Notes: generated by a model not told the origin, from the sequence alone. Positions 1-8,507 are shown, numbered from the stretch's first letter. The stretch is DNA of 25,469 bases from Deltaproteobacteria bacterium UBA2385 (GCA_002343455.1 DDSR01000321.1:14399-39867); one strand, 5' to 3'. Made by a program: numbers and translations.

Positions 1-304
1 GGTCGATCTTGAAGCCCCCCTCGTCGTCCAGGCCCGGCAGCGTCTCGATGCCGCGCTCGAGGTCGGAGTCGGTCGAGATCCTCGACCCGCTGTAGAGGGC
101 CAGGGTGATGCTGGTGAACATGAACATGGCCGCGACGACCGTGGTCGCCCGACCCAGGAGATGGCCCTGCCCACGAGGCCCGTACATCTGGTTGCCCCCC
201 GATCCGCCGAAGGCCGCGGCGCCTTCCTTTCCGGGCTGGAGGAGGATGATGAGGATCAGGCAGACGCACAGGAAGATGTGCAGGATGGTCACGAAGAGTT
301 GCAT
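1..304 (-). CDS. secG: SecG, preprotein translocase subunit (3' end outside window)
   Basis: SecG is a small inner-membrane partner of SecYE that assists protein export. Reading down from an ATG at 304, the protein opens with a hydrophobic helix (about residues 2-22, MQLFVTILHIFLCVCLILII). The SecG hallmark LLQPGKEGAAAFGGSG follows at about residues 21-36, then a second membrane helix at about residues 53-75 and a charged acidic tail. The 101 visible codons run off the window edge, so the stop is not seen. The gene starts 10 nt after the tpiA stop on the same strand. The order gap-pgk-tpiA-secG is a known bacterial arrangement and supports the call. Hallmark and context agree, so confidence is high. 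Confidence 0.93.
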   Translation of the reverse strand, partial: MQLFVTILHIFLCVCLILIILLQPGKEGAAAFGGSGGNQMYGPRGQGHLLGRATTVVAAMFMFTSITLALYSGSRISTDSDLERGIETLPGLDDEGGFKID

Positions 305-314
305 GGTTCTACCG

Positions 315-1091
315 CTATGAGAGGCGTGGCTTGCTGGCCGCCGCTTCGACGATCGCCCGGAAGCTCTCGGCGTTGAGCGAGGCTCCGCCGACCAGGGCAC
401 CGTCGATGTCTGGCTGCGACATCAAGCTGGAGGCGTTGGAGGCGGTGACGCTACCGCCGTACTGGATGCGGACGGAGGCGGGGACCTCGCGGGGAAAGCG
501 CGCGCTCAACCAGCCGCGAATCTGCGCGTGCATCTCCTGGGCCTGGTCCGGGCTGGCCGTCCGGCCGGTGCCGATGGCCCAGACCGGCTCGTAGGCGATG
601 GTGATGGTCATCATGGAGTCCCGGTCGAGCTCGCCCAGCGCTGCGCTGAGCTGCGCCTGCACCACGGCGATGGCGGTGCCGGCGTCCCGCTCGGCCAGGG
701 TCTCCCCTACGCACAGGATCGGCTTGAGTCCAGCTCGGAGCGCAGCGCGCAGCTTGCGGGCGACCACCGCGTCGGTGTCGCCGAAGAGGCTGCGCCGCTC
801 GGAGTGGCCGACCAGCACGTAGCTGCAGCCGGCCTGCTTCAGCATCTCGCCGGACACCGCACCGGTGAAGGCGCCGCTGACCTCGGGGTGCAGGTCCTGG
901 CCCACTACCGCGATGCCGCCGTGGCTCAGCCTCGCCACCACCGCGGGGATTGAGAGGAAGGGCGGCGCGACCGCCACGTCCACGCCGCTGGCGTCGATCA
1001 AGGCCCGCTTGAGCTCCATCGCCAGGGCGTCGGCCTCCAGCGGGCCCTTGTTCATCTTCCAGTTGCCTGCGACGAAGGCGCGTCGGCTCAT
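315..1091 (-). CDS. tpiA: Triosephosphate isomerase
   Basis: Interconverts dihydroxyacetone phosphate and glyceraldehyde 3-phosphate in cytosolic glycolysis. The 258-residue protein has normal family length. It shows the substrate-binding GNWKMN motif with Lys12, catalytic His96 in VLVGHSERR, and catalytic Glu168 in [10 protein letters not shown], which also starts the mobile loop 6. The phosphate-binding QYGGSV and GGASL segments lie near the C-terminus. The ATG at 1091 overlaps the pgk stop as ATGA, which fixes the start and implies translational coupling. A longer open frame continues upstream but only through pgk in another frame. No odd residues are seen. Confidence 0.97.
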   Translation of the reverse strand: MSRRAFVAGNWKMNKGPLEADALAMELKRALIDASGVDVAVAPPFLSIPAVVARLSHGGIAVVGQDLHPEVSGAFTGAVSGEMLKQAGCSYVLVGHSERRSLFGDTDAVVARKLRAALRAGLKPILCVGETLAERDAGTAIAVVQAQLSAALGELDRDSMMTITIAYEPVWAIGTGRTASPDQAQEMHAQIRGWLSARFPREVPASVRIQYGGSVTASNASSLMSQPDIDGALVGGASLNAESFRAIVEAAASKPRLS

Positions 1092-2302
1092 CGCGGCCCC
1101 CCGCTGCGGCTGGAGGCCTGGCCCTTCTCCCGAATGGCCTTGATGCCGGGGAGGTCGACGCCCTGGACGAACTCCAGGGAGGCGCCGCCCCCGGTCGAGA
1201 CGTGGTCGACCTTGTCCGCCAGCCCGAAGGCGGCGATCGCGGCCGCCGAGTCGCCGCCGCCCACGACCGTGTAGCCGGGGCAGCTGGCCACGGCCTGAGC
1301 TACCGCGCGGGTCCCGGAGGAGAAGGCCTCCATCTCGAAGACCCCCGCGGGGCCGTTCCAGAAGAGCGTGCCCGCCCCCTGGATCTCGGCCGCCCAGGCC
1401 TCGGAGGTCGCCGGCCCGATGTCCAGCCCCATCCAGCCGTCCTCGATGGTCTCGACGATGCGGTTCTCGGCGTCGGCCTTCAGGTCCTGGGCCACCACGT
1501 GGTCCACAGGCAGCAGCAGGCGGATCCCGCGCTCGGCGCAGCGTTCGGCGATACGGCGGGCCAGCAGCACCCGGTCCTCCTCCACCCGCGAGCTGCCGAC
1601 GGGCTGGCCCTTCGCCTTGAGGAAGGTGTAGGCCATCGCGCCTCCGATCAGGAGCGCGTCGCACCGCCGCAGCAGGCTCTCGATCACGCCGATCTTGTCG
1701 CTGACCTTGGCGCCGCCCAGGATGGCCACCAGCGGGCGGCTGGGCTGCTCCATGACCTTGCTGAGCGCCTCGACCTCGGCCTTGACGAGCAGGCCCACGC
1801 AGGCCCGGTCCATCAGGGCGGGCACGCCGGCGATGCTGGCGTCGGCGCGGTGCATCGCCCCGAAGGCGTCGTTGACGAAGACCGTTCCCAGGCGGGCCAG
1901 GGCGGCCGCGAACTCGGGGGAGTTGGACTTCTCGCCGGGATGGAAGCGGAGGTTCTCCACCACCATCACCCCCCCCGGCGGCAGGTCCAAGGCGAGCTGC
2001 TCGACGTGCTCCCCGACCGTGTCGTGGGCCAGGACCACCTCGCCGTCCAGCAGCTCGGCCAGCCGCGCCGCCGCGGGCTCCAGCGAGAAGCGCGGGTCCG
2101 GCGCGTCCTTGGGCCGCCCCATATGGCTGCAGATCACGATCTTGCAGCGGCGCTCCTGCAGGTACCGGATGGTCGGCAGCGCCGCGCGGATGCGGTTGTC
2201 GTCGGTGATGGCGCCGGCGGCGTCGACCGGGACGTTGAAGTCCACTCGGAGCAGGACGCGAGCCTCGTTGAGGTCGAGATCGGTGACGTTCGGCAGGGCC
2301 AT
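1088..2302 (-). CDS. pgk: Phosphoglycerate kinase
   Basis: Transfers phosphate from 1,3-bisphosphoglycerate to ADP in glycolysis, and runs in reverse in gluconeogenesis. The 404-residue protein has the N-terminal RVDFNVP substrate loop near residue 18, a [11 protein letters not shown] segment, the GPAGVFE hinge region and the C-terminal nucleotide-binding GGGDSAAAI and STGGGASLE motifs. Two ATG codons lie side by side at 2305 and 2302. A GGAGG on the minus strand sits 1 nt before the first and 4 nt before the second, so the second (MALPNVTDL) is preferred. The gap stop TGA overlaps this region, and the pgk stop overlaps the tpiA ATG, so all three glycolytic genes are coupled. Confidence 0.97.
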   Translation of the reverse strand: MALPNVTDLDLNEARVLLRVDFNVPVDAAGAITDDNRIRAALPTIRYLQERRCKIVICSHMGRPKDAPDPRFSLEPAAARLAELLDGEVVLAHDTVGEHVEQLALDLPPGGVMVVENLRFHPGEKSNSPEFAAALARLGTVFVNDAFGAMHRADASIAGVPALMDRACVGLLVKAEVEALSKVMEQPSRPLVAILGGAKVSDKIGVIESLLRRCDALLIGGAMAYTFLKAKGQPVGSSRVEEDRVLLARRIAERCAERGIRLLLPVDHVVAQDLKADAENRIVETIEDGWMGLDIGPATSEAWAAEIQGAGTLFWNGPAGVFEMEAFSSGTRAVAQAVASCPGYTVVGGGDSAAAIAAFGLADKVDHVSTGGGASLEFVQGVDLPGIKAIREKGQASSRSGGPR

Positions 2303-3309
2303 CATGCCTCCAGGCGACCGAGGAGGCGACACAGGTCGACCAGCCGGCTGCTGAAGCCCCACTCGTTGTCGTACCAGGAGAGCACCTTGGCCATGCGGTT
2401 GCCCATGGTCTGGGTCAGGGCGAGGTCCGCGATGGAGGAGTGCGGGTTGCCGCAGAGGTCGGTCGAGACGACCGGCACGGTGCAGGCCTGGAGGATGCCC
2501 GCCATCGGCCCCTGGGCCGCCTGGGTCAGGGCGGCGTTGATCGCCTCCTTGCTGAGGTCACGCGAGGAGTTGAAGACCAGGTCCACCAGGCTCACGTTGG
2601 GGGTGGGCACGCGGATCGCGAGGCCGTTGAGGCGGCCGTTGAGCTCGGGCAGGACCAGCCCGACGGCCTTGGCGGCGCCGGTGGAGGTCGGCACCATCGA
2701 CAGCGCGGCCGCACGGGCCCGCCGGAAGTCGCTGTGGGGCGAGTCGAGCAGCTTCTGGTCCATGGTGTAGCTGTGCACCGTGGTCATCAGGCCGCTCTCG
2801 ATGCCGAACTCGGCGTGCAGCACCTTGGCGATCGGGGCGAGGCAGTTGGTGGTGCAGGAGGCGTTGGAGATCACCCGGTGCTCGGGGCGGAGCTGGTCGT
2901 CGTTGACCCCGAGGCAGACGGTCAGGTCGACCGGATCCTTGGCGGGGGCGCTGATGACGACGCGCTTCGCGCCGGCCTCGAGGTGGGTGGAGGCCTTGGC
3001 GCGGCTGGTGAAGACGCCGGTGCACTCCAGGACGACGTCGACCTGCTTCTCGGCCCAGGGCAGCTTGGTGGGGTCCTTCTCGGCGCTGGTGCCGACCAGG
3101 CGATCGCCGATCAGGAGCCCTCCGTCGACGGCCTTGACCTCGGGGGCGAAGCGCCCGTGGACCGAGTCCCAGGTGAGCAGGTGGGCCAGCATCTCGTCGC
3201 TGGAGAGGTCGTTGATGTGGACGAACTCGATCGCGGGGTCGTTCCAACCCGCGCGGAGGACACAGCGACCGATGCGGCCGAAGCCGTTGAGAGCAACGCG
3301 GATGGCCAA
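2302..3309 (-). CDS. gap: Glyceraldehyde-3-phosphate dehydrogenase, type I
   Basis: Oxidises glyceraldehyde 3-phosphate to 1,3-bisphosphoglycerate with NAD+. The 335-residue protein opens [15 protein letters not shown], the Rossmann nucleotide-binding motif. The catalytic Cys152 lies in NASCTTNC and the activating His is at 179. The C-terminal [11 protein letters not shown] motif is present. Asn33-Asp34 after the second beta strand fits NAD rather than NADP preference, which is inferred from family knowledge. The first codon is TTG at 3309, because the nearby ATG is out of frame. An AGGTGA Shine-Dalgarno sequence lies 3 nt upstream. It is the first gene of the gap-pgk-tpiA-secG cluster, and its 5' leader holds two palindromes described separately. 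Confidence 0.97.
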   Translation of the reverse strand: MAIRVALNGFGRIGRCVLRAGWNDPAIEFVHINDLSSDEMLAHLLTWDSVHGRFAPEVKAVDGGLLIGDRLVGTSAEKDPTKLPWAEKQVDVVLECTGVFTSRAKASTHLEAGAKRVVISAPAKDPVDLTVCLGVNDDQLRPEHRVISNASCTTNCLAPIAKVLHAEFGIESGLMTTVHSYTMDQKLLDSPHSDFRRARAAALSMVPTSTGAAKAVGLVLPELNGRLNGLAIRVPTPNVSLVDLVFNSSRDLSKEAINAALTQAAQGPMAGILQACTVPVVSTDLCGNPHSSIADLALTQTMGNRMAKVLSWYDNEWGFSSRLVDLCRLLGRLEA

Positions 3310-3310
3310 G

Positions 3311-3376
3311 GTTCACCTCGGTGAAGAGTGGGGCGAGGGGGTGGGGAGGCGTTAACGCTGGCCCTCCCCCCTCGCC
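3311..3376. repeat. Nested inverted repeats between divergent gap and FAD-dehydrogenase genes
   Basis: Three symmetric elements occupy the 83-nt spacer. TTCACC/GGTGAA at 3312-3325 covers the gap Shine-Dalgarno. A perfect 10-bp palindrome GCGTTAACGC lies at 3349-3358. Perfect arms GGCGAGGGGG (3332-3341) and CCCCCTCGCC (3367-3376) are centred on almost the same point. A regulator-binding site or cruciform is possible; that role is inferred. Confidence 0.6.
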
Positions 3377-3392
3377 AGCCGTGGAGGCCGGT

Positions 3393-5009
3393 GTGCCGCT
3401 GCTCGTCAGCAATGTTCCCTGGACCGACGAGCCCCTCGACGACGCCCGTCGGGTCGCCGTCCACCTGGGCCTCTCCCCGCCCGAGATCCTCAGCGTCCAG
3501 CTGCTGAAGCGCTCGGTCGATGGCCGCCGTCGGCCCCCGCTCTGGCTGGCCAACTACCGGGTCGAGCTGCGGGACGGCGAGCCCGCCGAGCAGCGCCTGC
3601 TCCAGCAGGGGCGCCACGGCCTCCGCCTCTTCACCGCCCGCGACGCGCAGCGTTTCGCCTCCTCGGTGCCGGTGCCCGACCTGCGCTCCACCTGGCCCGC
3701 CTCGCAGCGCCCCATCGTCATCGGCGCCGGACCGGCAGGGCTCTTCGCAGCCCTGAGGCTGGGCGAGGCCGGCGCCCCGGCGCTGCTGCTGGAGCGAGGC
3801 GAGCCGGTCGAGCGCCGCCACTACGATGTGCGGGCCTTCTGGCGTCACGGCCAGCTCGACCCCGAGAGCAACGCCGTCTTCGGGGAGGGCGGGGCCGGCG
3901 CCTTCTCGGACGGCAAGATCTACACCCGCCGTCGGGACGGAGAGCTCGGCTGGGTCTTCCGGCGGCTGGTCGATCACGGCGCCGATCCCCGGGTGATGGA
4001 GGAGGGCTGGGCCCACCTGGGCACCGATCGCATCCGGGAGATCCTGCCCCGGCTGCGCGCGCGCCTCGCCGAGCTGGGGGTCGAGGTGCGCTTCCGCGCC
4101 CGGGTCGATCGGTTCGTGGTCGAGCACGGTCGCTGCGTCGGCGTCGAGCTGGCCGGGGGCGAGCTCCTCCGCGGAGCTCCGGTGATCGTCGCCACCGGGC
4201 ACTCGGCCCGCGACACCTGGCAGGCGATGCTCGACGCCGGCGCCTCCGCCGAGCAGCGGCCGATCCACATCGGCGCCCGGGTCGAGCACCCCCAGCGCCT
4301 GGTCGACCAGGCCCGCTACGGCGCCGAGCGCGGGGCCCTCCCGCCGGCCTCCTACCGCTTCACCTCGGTGCCCCCGGCGGGCCGGGCCCGGCCGGCCCAC
4401 ACCTTCTGCATGTGCCCCGGCGGCACCATCGTCGCCGCCAGCAACCACGCCGGCCGGGTCGTCGTCAACGGCATGTCCTACTCCAACCGCCGAGCGGCCT
4501 TCGCGAACTCCGCGGTCGTCGTCGAGGTGCTGCCCTCGGACTACGGCGCCGCCGACCCCCTGGCCGGAGCGCGCTTCCAGGACCACATCGAGCGCCTGGC
4601 CTTTGACAGTGGGGGAGGGGGCTTTCGCGCCCCTGGCCAGCTGGTGGAGGACCTGCTCGCCGGCCGGCCCAGCCAGGGCCTGCCCAAGGTCAGCTACACC
4701 CTCGGGGCGCAGCCCACGGACCTGCGAGAGATCCTGCCCGGGCCGATCATCGAGGGCATGCGCGAGGCGCTGCGGCACTTCGAGCGCCAGCTGCCTGGCT
4801 TCGCCGGTCCTGAGGCGGTGCTGATCGCCCCCGAGACCCGCACCAGCGCCCCGGTTCGTTTCACCCGGGGCCCCGACCTGCACTCGCTCGGCCTCCCCGG
4901 CCTGATGCCGGTGGGGGAGGGGGCGGGCTTCGCCGGAGGGATCGTCAGCGCCGCGCTGGACGGGATGAAGGCGGCAGACGCCGTCATCGCCACGGTCGGC
5001 GCGGGCTGA
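3393..5009 (+). CDS. FAD-dependent dehydrogenase, COG2509 type
   Basis: A 538-residue flavoprotein that probably acts as a cytosolic oxidoreductase; the substrate is not known for this family. About 105 residues of N-terminal domain, typical of COG2509-like proteins, precede the FAD-binding Rossmann motif VIGAGPAGLFAALRL at about residues 109-123. A conserved ESNAVFGEGGAGAFSDGKIYTR block follows. The C-terminal LMPVGEGAGFAGGIVSAALDG closes the FAD domain. The GTG at 3393 is chosen because GGAGG lies 5 nt upstream. An in-frame GTG at 3381 and an ATG at 3321 are alternatives, but the latter would start inside the inverted repeat region. The gene is divergent from gap. Family assignment is firm, reaction unknown. 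Confidence 0.88.
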   Translation: MPLLVSNVPWTDEPLDDARRVAVHLGLSPPEILSVQLLKRSVDGRRRPPLWLANYRVELRDGEPAEQRLLQQGRHGLRLFTARDAQRFASSVPVPDLRSTWPASQRPIVIGAGPAGLFAALRLGEAGAPALLLERGEPVERRHYDVRAFWRHGQLDPESNAVFGEGGAGAFSDGKIYTRRRDGELGWVFRRLVDHGADPRVMEEGWAHLGTDRIREILPRLRARLAELGVEVRFRARVDRFVVEHGRCVGVELAGGELLRGAPVIVATGHSARDTWQAMLDAGASAEQRPIHIGARVEHPQRLVDQARYGAERGALPPASYRFTSVPPAGRARPAHTFCMCPGGTIVAASNHAGRVVVNGMSYSNRRAAFANSAVVVEVLPSDYGAADPLAGARFQDHIERLAFDSGGGGFRAPGQLVEDLLAGRPSQGLPKVSYTLGAQPTDLREILPGPIIEGMREALRHFERQLPGFAGPEAVLIAPETRTSAPVRFTRGPDLHSLGLPGLMPVGEGAGFAGGIVSAALDGMKAADAVIATVGAG

Positions 5010-5020
5010 GCCGCCTCAGC
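5005..5020. terminator. Small hairpin spanning two convergent stop codons
   Basis: GCTGAG (5005-5010) and CTCAGC (5015-5020) form a 6-bp stem with a 4-nt loop. The stop of the FAD dehydrogenase and the stop of the opposing lipoprotein lie in the two arms. There is no T-run on either side, so termination activity is uncertain. Confidence 0.3.
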
Positions 5021-5465
5021 GCAGGGCGATGTCCACTCGATCGCCGTCGATCGTGATCAAGGCGCGGGTGCTGTAGCCCTTGTCGCGCCCGATGCAGTCG
5101 GTGGCCCCGATGACCCAGGTGATGGTCGCCTCGGCGGGGCTGACCGCGGGATCGCTGGTCCAGGTGCCGCTCTCGACGCAGTCCATCCGCTCTTCCCCGG
5201 CGTCCACGAAGCCGCTGGCCTTCCAGGTGTTGTCGGCGCTGAAGCGCACGGAGCTGAGGACTACCTTCGCGCCGCCAGCGTCGTTGGCGGTGAAGTTGGT
5301 GATCTCGGTGGAGGTAAGCTTCTGCACGAAGCCACGGGTGGCGGCGTCGTTGGGGAAGTCTCCGCTGGCGACGGCGGGAGTCTCGGCGGCGGCGGCGGGG
5401 GCGGCGATGGGCGCCTTCTTGCCGCCGCAAGCGACGAGCAGGGCGAGGGTGGTGAGCAGGGTCAT
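5016..5465 (-). CDS. Small lipoprotein of unknown function
   Basis: A 149-residue protein with a short lipoprotein signal: MTLLTTLALLVACGGKK places the lipidated Cys at 13. An Ala/Pro-rich linker follows (to about residue 30), then a roughly 115-residue soluble domain with two Cys (in MDCVESGTW and ATDCIGRDKGY) that could form a disulfide in the periplasm. I do not recognise the domain. The start at 5465 is well supported by AGGAGG a few nt upstream on the minus strand. Longer upstream frames exist but enter the promoter of the divergent gene. It is convergent with the FAD dehydrogenase, 6 nt between stops. Lipoprotein status is firm; function is unknown. Confidence 0.82.
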   Translation of the reverse strand: MTLLTTLALLVACGGKKAPIAAPAAAAETPAVASGDFPNDAATRGFVQKLTSTEITNFTANDAGGAKVVLSSVRFSADNTWKASGFVDAGEERMDCVESGTWTSDPAVSPAEATITWVIGATDCIGRDKGYSTRALITIDGDRVDIALR

Positions 5466-5511
5466 GGCTCCTCCTGGGGGTTGAGGTCCTGCCTCCTGGT
5501 ATCCCCTCGCT

Positions 5512-5533
5512 CTCCTGCCTGCCTCCTGCCTGC
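5512..5533. repeat. 11-bp perfect tandem duplication
   Basis: CTCCTGCCTGC occurs twice, back to back, at 5512-5522 and 5523-5533, directly before the -35-like element of the 5572 gene. A related CCTGCCTCCT lies just upstream near 5488. It may be only a slippage product. Confidence 0.75.
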
Positions 5534-5563
5534 TTGTGGGCGCCGGCTCCCCGGGCTTAGGCT
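5534..5563 (+). promoter_or_regulatory. Candidate sigma70-like promoter, probably leaderless
   Basis: TTGTGG at 5534-5539 and TAGGCT at 5558-5563 are separated by 18 nt. The GTG start at 5572 lies only 8 nt after the -10 element, so transcription would begin within about 2 nt of the start codon. The same TAGGCTCCCG string precedes the transglycosylase gene start near 19135. Confidence 0.5.
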
Positions 5564-5571
5564 CCCGCCCC

Positions 5572-7314
5572 GTGACCCGCCCTCCTCCTCCTCCTGCCCC
5601 CCGGCGCCGTGTCCCCTGGCGCCGCATCCCCTGGCGGGGCTGGCCCTACCTCGGGCTGGCCGTCCTCAGCACCTGGCCGGCCGCGCCGCAGCTGGGCTCG
5701 GCGGTCCCGGGGGCCGATCGCACCGACGTCTGGAACGCCCTCTGGTCGCTGCACTTCGTGCGCTCGGCCGTCTTCGAGGGGCGCCTGCCCTGGCACACCG
5801 AGCTGCTCGACCCCCCGCGGGGAGGCACGCTGCTGGTCGCCGACCCGCTCAACGCCCTGCTCAGCGTCCCGCTCGGCCTGCTCTTCGATCTGCCCACCAC
5901 CTGGACGGTCCTGGTGATCGGGCACCTCTGGCTGCTGGGCTGGGTGGCCCACCGCTTCGCCCGCGACCTGGCCACCGAGCGCGGCCTGCCCGGTGATCCC
6001 GCCGGCTTCGTCGCCGGGGTGGCCTGCGCGACCGCGCCGGTCGTCCTGGCGGCCATCCACAATGGCACGTCGGAGGGCGTCCCGGCTGGGCTGGTGCTCC
6101 TCGCGGCCTGGGCCGGGTGGTCCGCCGTCCGCAAGGGGGGCTCGGGGCGGCTGCTGCTCGCCGTGCTGGCCCTGGTCCCGGCGGCCCTGAGCTCGGCCTA
6201 CAGCGCCGTTGTGGCCTTCCTGTTCGCCGGGGCGCTGCTGCTGGTTCCCCCGCGCGGATCGGGCGGGGTGGGGGAGGGGAGAGGCCGGGCCTTGGCGGTC
6301 CTGCTCCTGGCCCTGGTGCTGGTGGCGCCGGCCTACGTCGGCATCCAGCGCGCGGCGACGGGCGAGGGCAACCTCGTCCGCATCAAGCACGACCGCGAGC
6401 TCGCGACGGTCCGGCGCAGCACGGGGCCGGCCGACTTGCGGGGCTTCGTGGTCGGCGGCGACTTCCGGTCACCGGACTTCCGCGAGATCTCCCGCTACGG
6501 GGAGCAGTTCTTCCACTGCCACTACCTGGGGATCTTCGTCCTCGGGGCCGCCCTCTACGGGGCACGTCGACGCGCGGGGGAGCCCTGGCTCTGGATGGGC
6601 GGCGCGGGCGCGCTCCTGCTGAGCCTGGGGCCGGTCGCGGTCGCCGACGGCGCCGCCGTGATCATCGGCGGGGACCGCGCCATCCCACTGCCATACCTGC
6701 TCGTCGAGGAGCTCCCCGGCTTCCGCTCCTTGTCCCTCCTGCACCGCCTCGCCCTGGGCCCCGCCCTGGCCCTCGGGCTGCTGGCGGGCCTCGGGCTCGC
6801 CTCGGGGCGGCGACCGGTCGCCGGATCGGCCCTCCTCTGCCTGCTGATCCTGGTCGAGGGTCGGCTGCTCAGCCCGCTCAAGGGGCTGCCCGACACCGTG
6901 GAGGTGGTCGCCCCGGAGCTGCTGCGGCCGCTGCGAGAGGCCCCGGTCGGGGTCGTGCTCAACCACCCGGTCGTCGGGGGGAGGGCCTACCTCTACGAGC
7001 AGACCCTCCATGGCCAGCCAATGGCGGGCACCCTGAACTTCCCCAACAACGCGCTGGGTATCCGCGCCTGGCGGGAGCTCATCCTGGCCGCCGAGGGCCT
7101 GGGCGAGGATCCCGACGAGCAGGCGCTCCTGGCCTTTCGAGAGCGCGTGGCGAAGCGGGCGCGCTCGGCGGGCGTCCGCTATGTTGTGCTGCATGAGGAC
7201 CCGCTCGCCCGGCCCGATATGCACGACGTCGCCGCCACTGCGGTCGCGGCGGCCTTCGAGCCCCTGGGCGGGGCCCGTGCGGACGCACCCGTGAGGGCCT
7301 ACCGACTATGGTGA
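5572..7314 (+). CDS. GT-C-like multi-pass membrane protein
   Basis: About 580 residues with many hydrophobic segments, beginning with a Pro/Arg-rich cytosolic tail (MTRPPPPPAPRRR). An acidic motif GADRTDVWNALW follows the first membrane helix, then a DPLNALLSVPLGLLFDL region. Later come a PNNALGIRAW segment and a soluble C-terminal domain. This layout resembles GT-C fold integral-membrane glycosyltransferases, which use lipid-linked sugar donors; that role is inferred and no exact family is claimed. The GTG at 5572 is preferred because it follows a plausible promoter by 8 nt; GTG at 5536 is an in-frame alternative. The stop overlaps the start of the next gene (ATGGTGA), so it leads a three-gene operon. 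Confidence 0.72.
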   Translation: MTRPPPPPAPRRRVPWRRIPWRGWPYLGLAVLSTWPAAPQLGSAVPGADRTDVWNALWSLHFVRSAVFEGRLPWHTELLDPPRGGTLLVADPLNALLSVPLGLLFDLPTTWTVLVIGHLWLLGWVAHRFARDLATERGLPGDPAGFVAGVACATAPVVLAAIHNGTSEGVPAGLVLLAAWAGWSAVRKGGSGRLLLAVLALVPAALSSAYSAVVAFLFAGALLLVPPRGSGGVGEGRGRALAVLLLALVLVAPAYVGIQRAATGEGNLVRIKHDRELATVRRSTGPADLRGFVVGGDFRSPDFREISRYGEQFFHCHYLGIFVLGAALYGARRRAGEPWLWMGGAGALLLSLGPVAVADGAAVIIGGDRAIPLPYLLVEELPGFRSLSLLHRLALGPALALGLLAGLGLASGRRPVAGSALLCLLILVEGRLLSPLKGLPDTVEVVAPELLRPLREAPVGVVLNHPVVGGRAYLYEQTLHGQPMAGTLNFPNNALGIRAWRELILAAEGLGEDPDEQALLAFRERVAKRARSAGVRYVVLHEDPLARPDMHDVAATAVAAAFEPLGGARADAPVRAYRLW

Positions 7315-8507
7315 CCGGAGGCTGGTTCCTGGCGCCTCGTGCCCCCGAGGGGCTCGCCGGCCAGGCGGGAGATCTGTTGCTGCTGGGCCTCCCCTTGCGG
7401 GAGCGGCAGGAGCGGGCCTTCCTGGAGCGGCGGCTGCGGGTCCACCCCGCCGTCGTCGGACTGGACCCCGAGCCGGCCCCCGGACCGCGGCTGCTGGTGC
7501 GCCAGGACGTGGCGATCAGCGGCGCGACCGTGGACGACGCCGCCCGGATCGGGGCGCAGAGAGGCGCGGACTGTCGCTTCGTGCTGGGCGGCCGGGCCGG
7601 TGCCTTCGCCGCGGAGATCGCCCTTGGCCGGGACGAGCCGCTGCTGGTCTACCTGCACGAGGGGGCGCCCGACCTCGCGAGGATCGCCGCGGCGCCCATC
7701 GTCGAGCTGGATCCCAGCGAGCGGCTGATCGAGGTCCCGGTGCCCGGCGAGACGGGCGCCTCCCTGGTCGAGCTGCCCCTGACCGAGCGCCTGCTCCTGC
7801 CCTGCGGCCACTGGCTGCAGCTGCTGTGGGCCAACCTCCTGGGCATGGCCCCCTTCCTCTGGCGGGGCCTGGCCGGGCGCAACGTCCTGGAGATGGGCTG
7901 GCACCTCGGCGTGGCGATCCTGGCGGCCGGCTCGCTCTCGCCCCCGATCGTGGCGGCGCGCCTGGGCCGTCGAGGCAAGGGCTGCCGGGTCCACCGCTCC
8001 GCCGTGGTCGAGGGCTGCTGGCTGGGCGACGGGGTCGACATCGGCGCGGGCGCGGTGGTGCGAGGCGCGGTGCTCGCCGACGGGGCCGCGGTCGAGGACC
8101 AGGCCATGGTCGAGCTCTCGGTGCTGGGGCCGGCGGCGCGGGTGCAGCGAATGGGCCTGGTCAAGTACTCGCTGCTCGGGGCGCGCAGCTCGGTCGGCGG
8201 CCTCGTGCAGCTCAGCGTGATCGACCGCGACGCCCAGGTCAAGGTCGGCTCCCACCTGATGGACATGGCCCTGGACCAGGGGGTCTCCGTCCGGGTGGAC
8301 GGCCGCAGCGTGCCCGCGCCCCTGGGGCTCGCCGGGGTCTGCGTCGGCGCCGGGACGCTGATCGGCGGGGGCGTGCGGGTCGCGCCGGGGAGGGCCGTCC
8401 CTGCCGGGCTCGCCGTGGTCGCGCCGCCCGAGGGGCTGCTCTTGCGGGTGCCCGATGGGCTCAGCGGCACGGTGACGGTCCGCAACGGCAGCCTGGTGGC
8501 GCGATGA
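7308..8507 (+). CDS. Left-handed beta-helix (hexapeptide-repeat) protein with unrecognised N-terminal domain
   Basis: A 399-residue protein. The C-terminal half (about residues 220-399) carries hexapeptide-like turns, e.g. GCRVHRSAVVEGCWLGDGVD, IGAGAVVRGAVL and VGAGTLIGGGVRVAPG, typical of left-handed beta-helix acyltransferases and of the GlmU-type tail of sugar-nucleotide enzymes. The N-terminal about 150 residues could be a degenerate nucleotidyltransferase-like fold, but I see no GxGxR signature. An HWLQLLWANLLGMAPFLW segment at about residues 169-186 may be a membrane-associated helix pair. The ATG at 7308 overlaps the upstream stop; GTG at 7311 is also possible. Its place between two glycosyltransferase-type genes suggests a role in making or modifying an envelope glycan. 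Enzymatic role unknown. Confidence 0.7.
   Translation: MVTGGWFLAPRAPEGLAGQAGDLLLLGLPLRERQERAFLERRLRVHPAVVGLDPEPAPGPRLLVRQDVAISGATVDDAARIGAQRGADCRFVLGGRAGAFAAEIALGRDEPLLVYLHEGAPDLARIAAAPIVELDPSERLIEVPVPGETGASLVELPLTERLLLPCGHWLQLLWANLLGMAPFLWRGLAGRNVLEMGWHLGVAILAAGSLSPPIVAARLGRRGKGCRVHRSAVVEGCWLGDGVDIGAGAVVRGAVLADGAAVEDQAMVELSVLGPAARVQRMGLVKYSLLGARSSVGGLVQLSVIDRDAQVKVGSHLMDMALDQGVSVRVDGRSVPAPLGLAGVCVGAGTLIGGGVRVAPGRAVPAGLAVVAPPEGLLLRVPDGLSGTVTVRNGSLVAR

Noticed and set aside
1202..2770. 522-codon open frame on the plus strand
   Set aside because: It lies antisense to pgk and gap, whose motifs are complete, and its protein is a low-complexity Gly/Arg/Asp/His shadow typical of high-GC DNA.
3321..3392. 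ATG at 3321 as start of the FAD dehydrogenase
   Set aside because: It would translate the inverted-repeat spacer; the GTG at 3393 has GGAGG at proper distance and starts at the conserved N-terminus.
3111..4883. 590-codon open frame on the minus strand
   Set aside because: It is antisense to the FAD dehydrogenase with its clear GAGPAG motif; the product shows no domain and is shadow-like.
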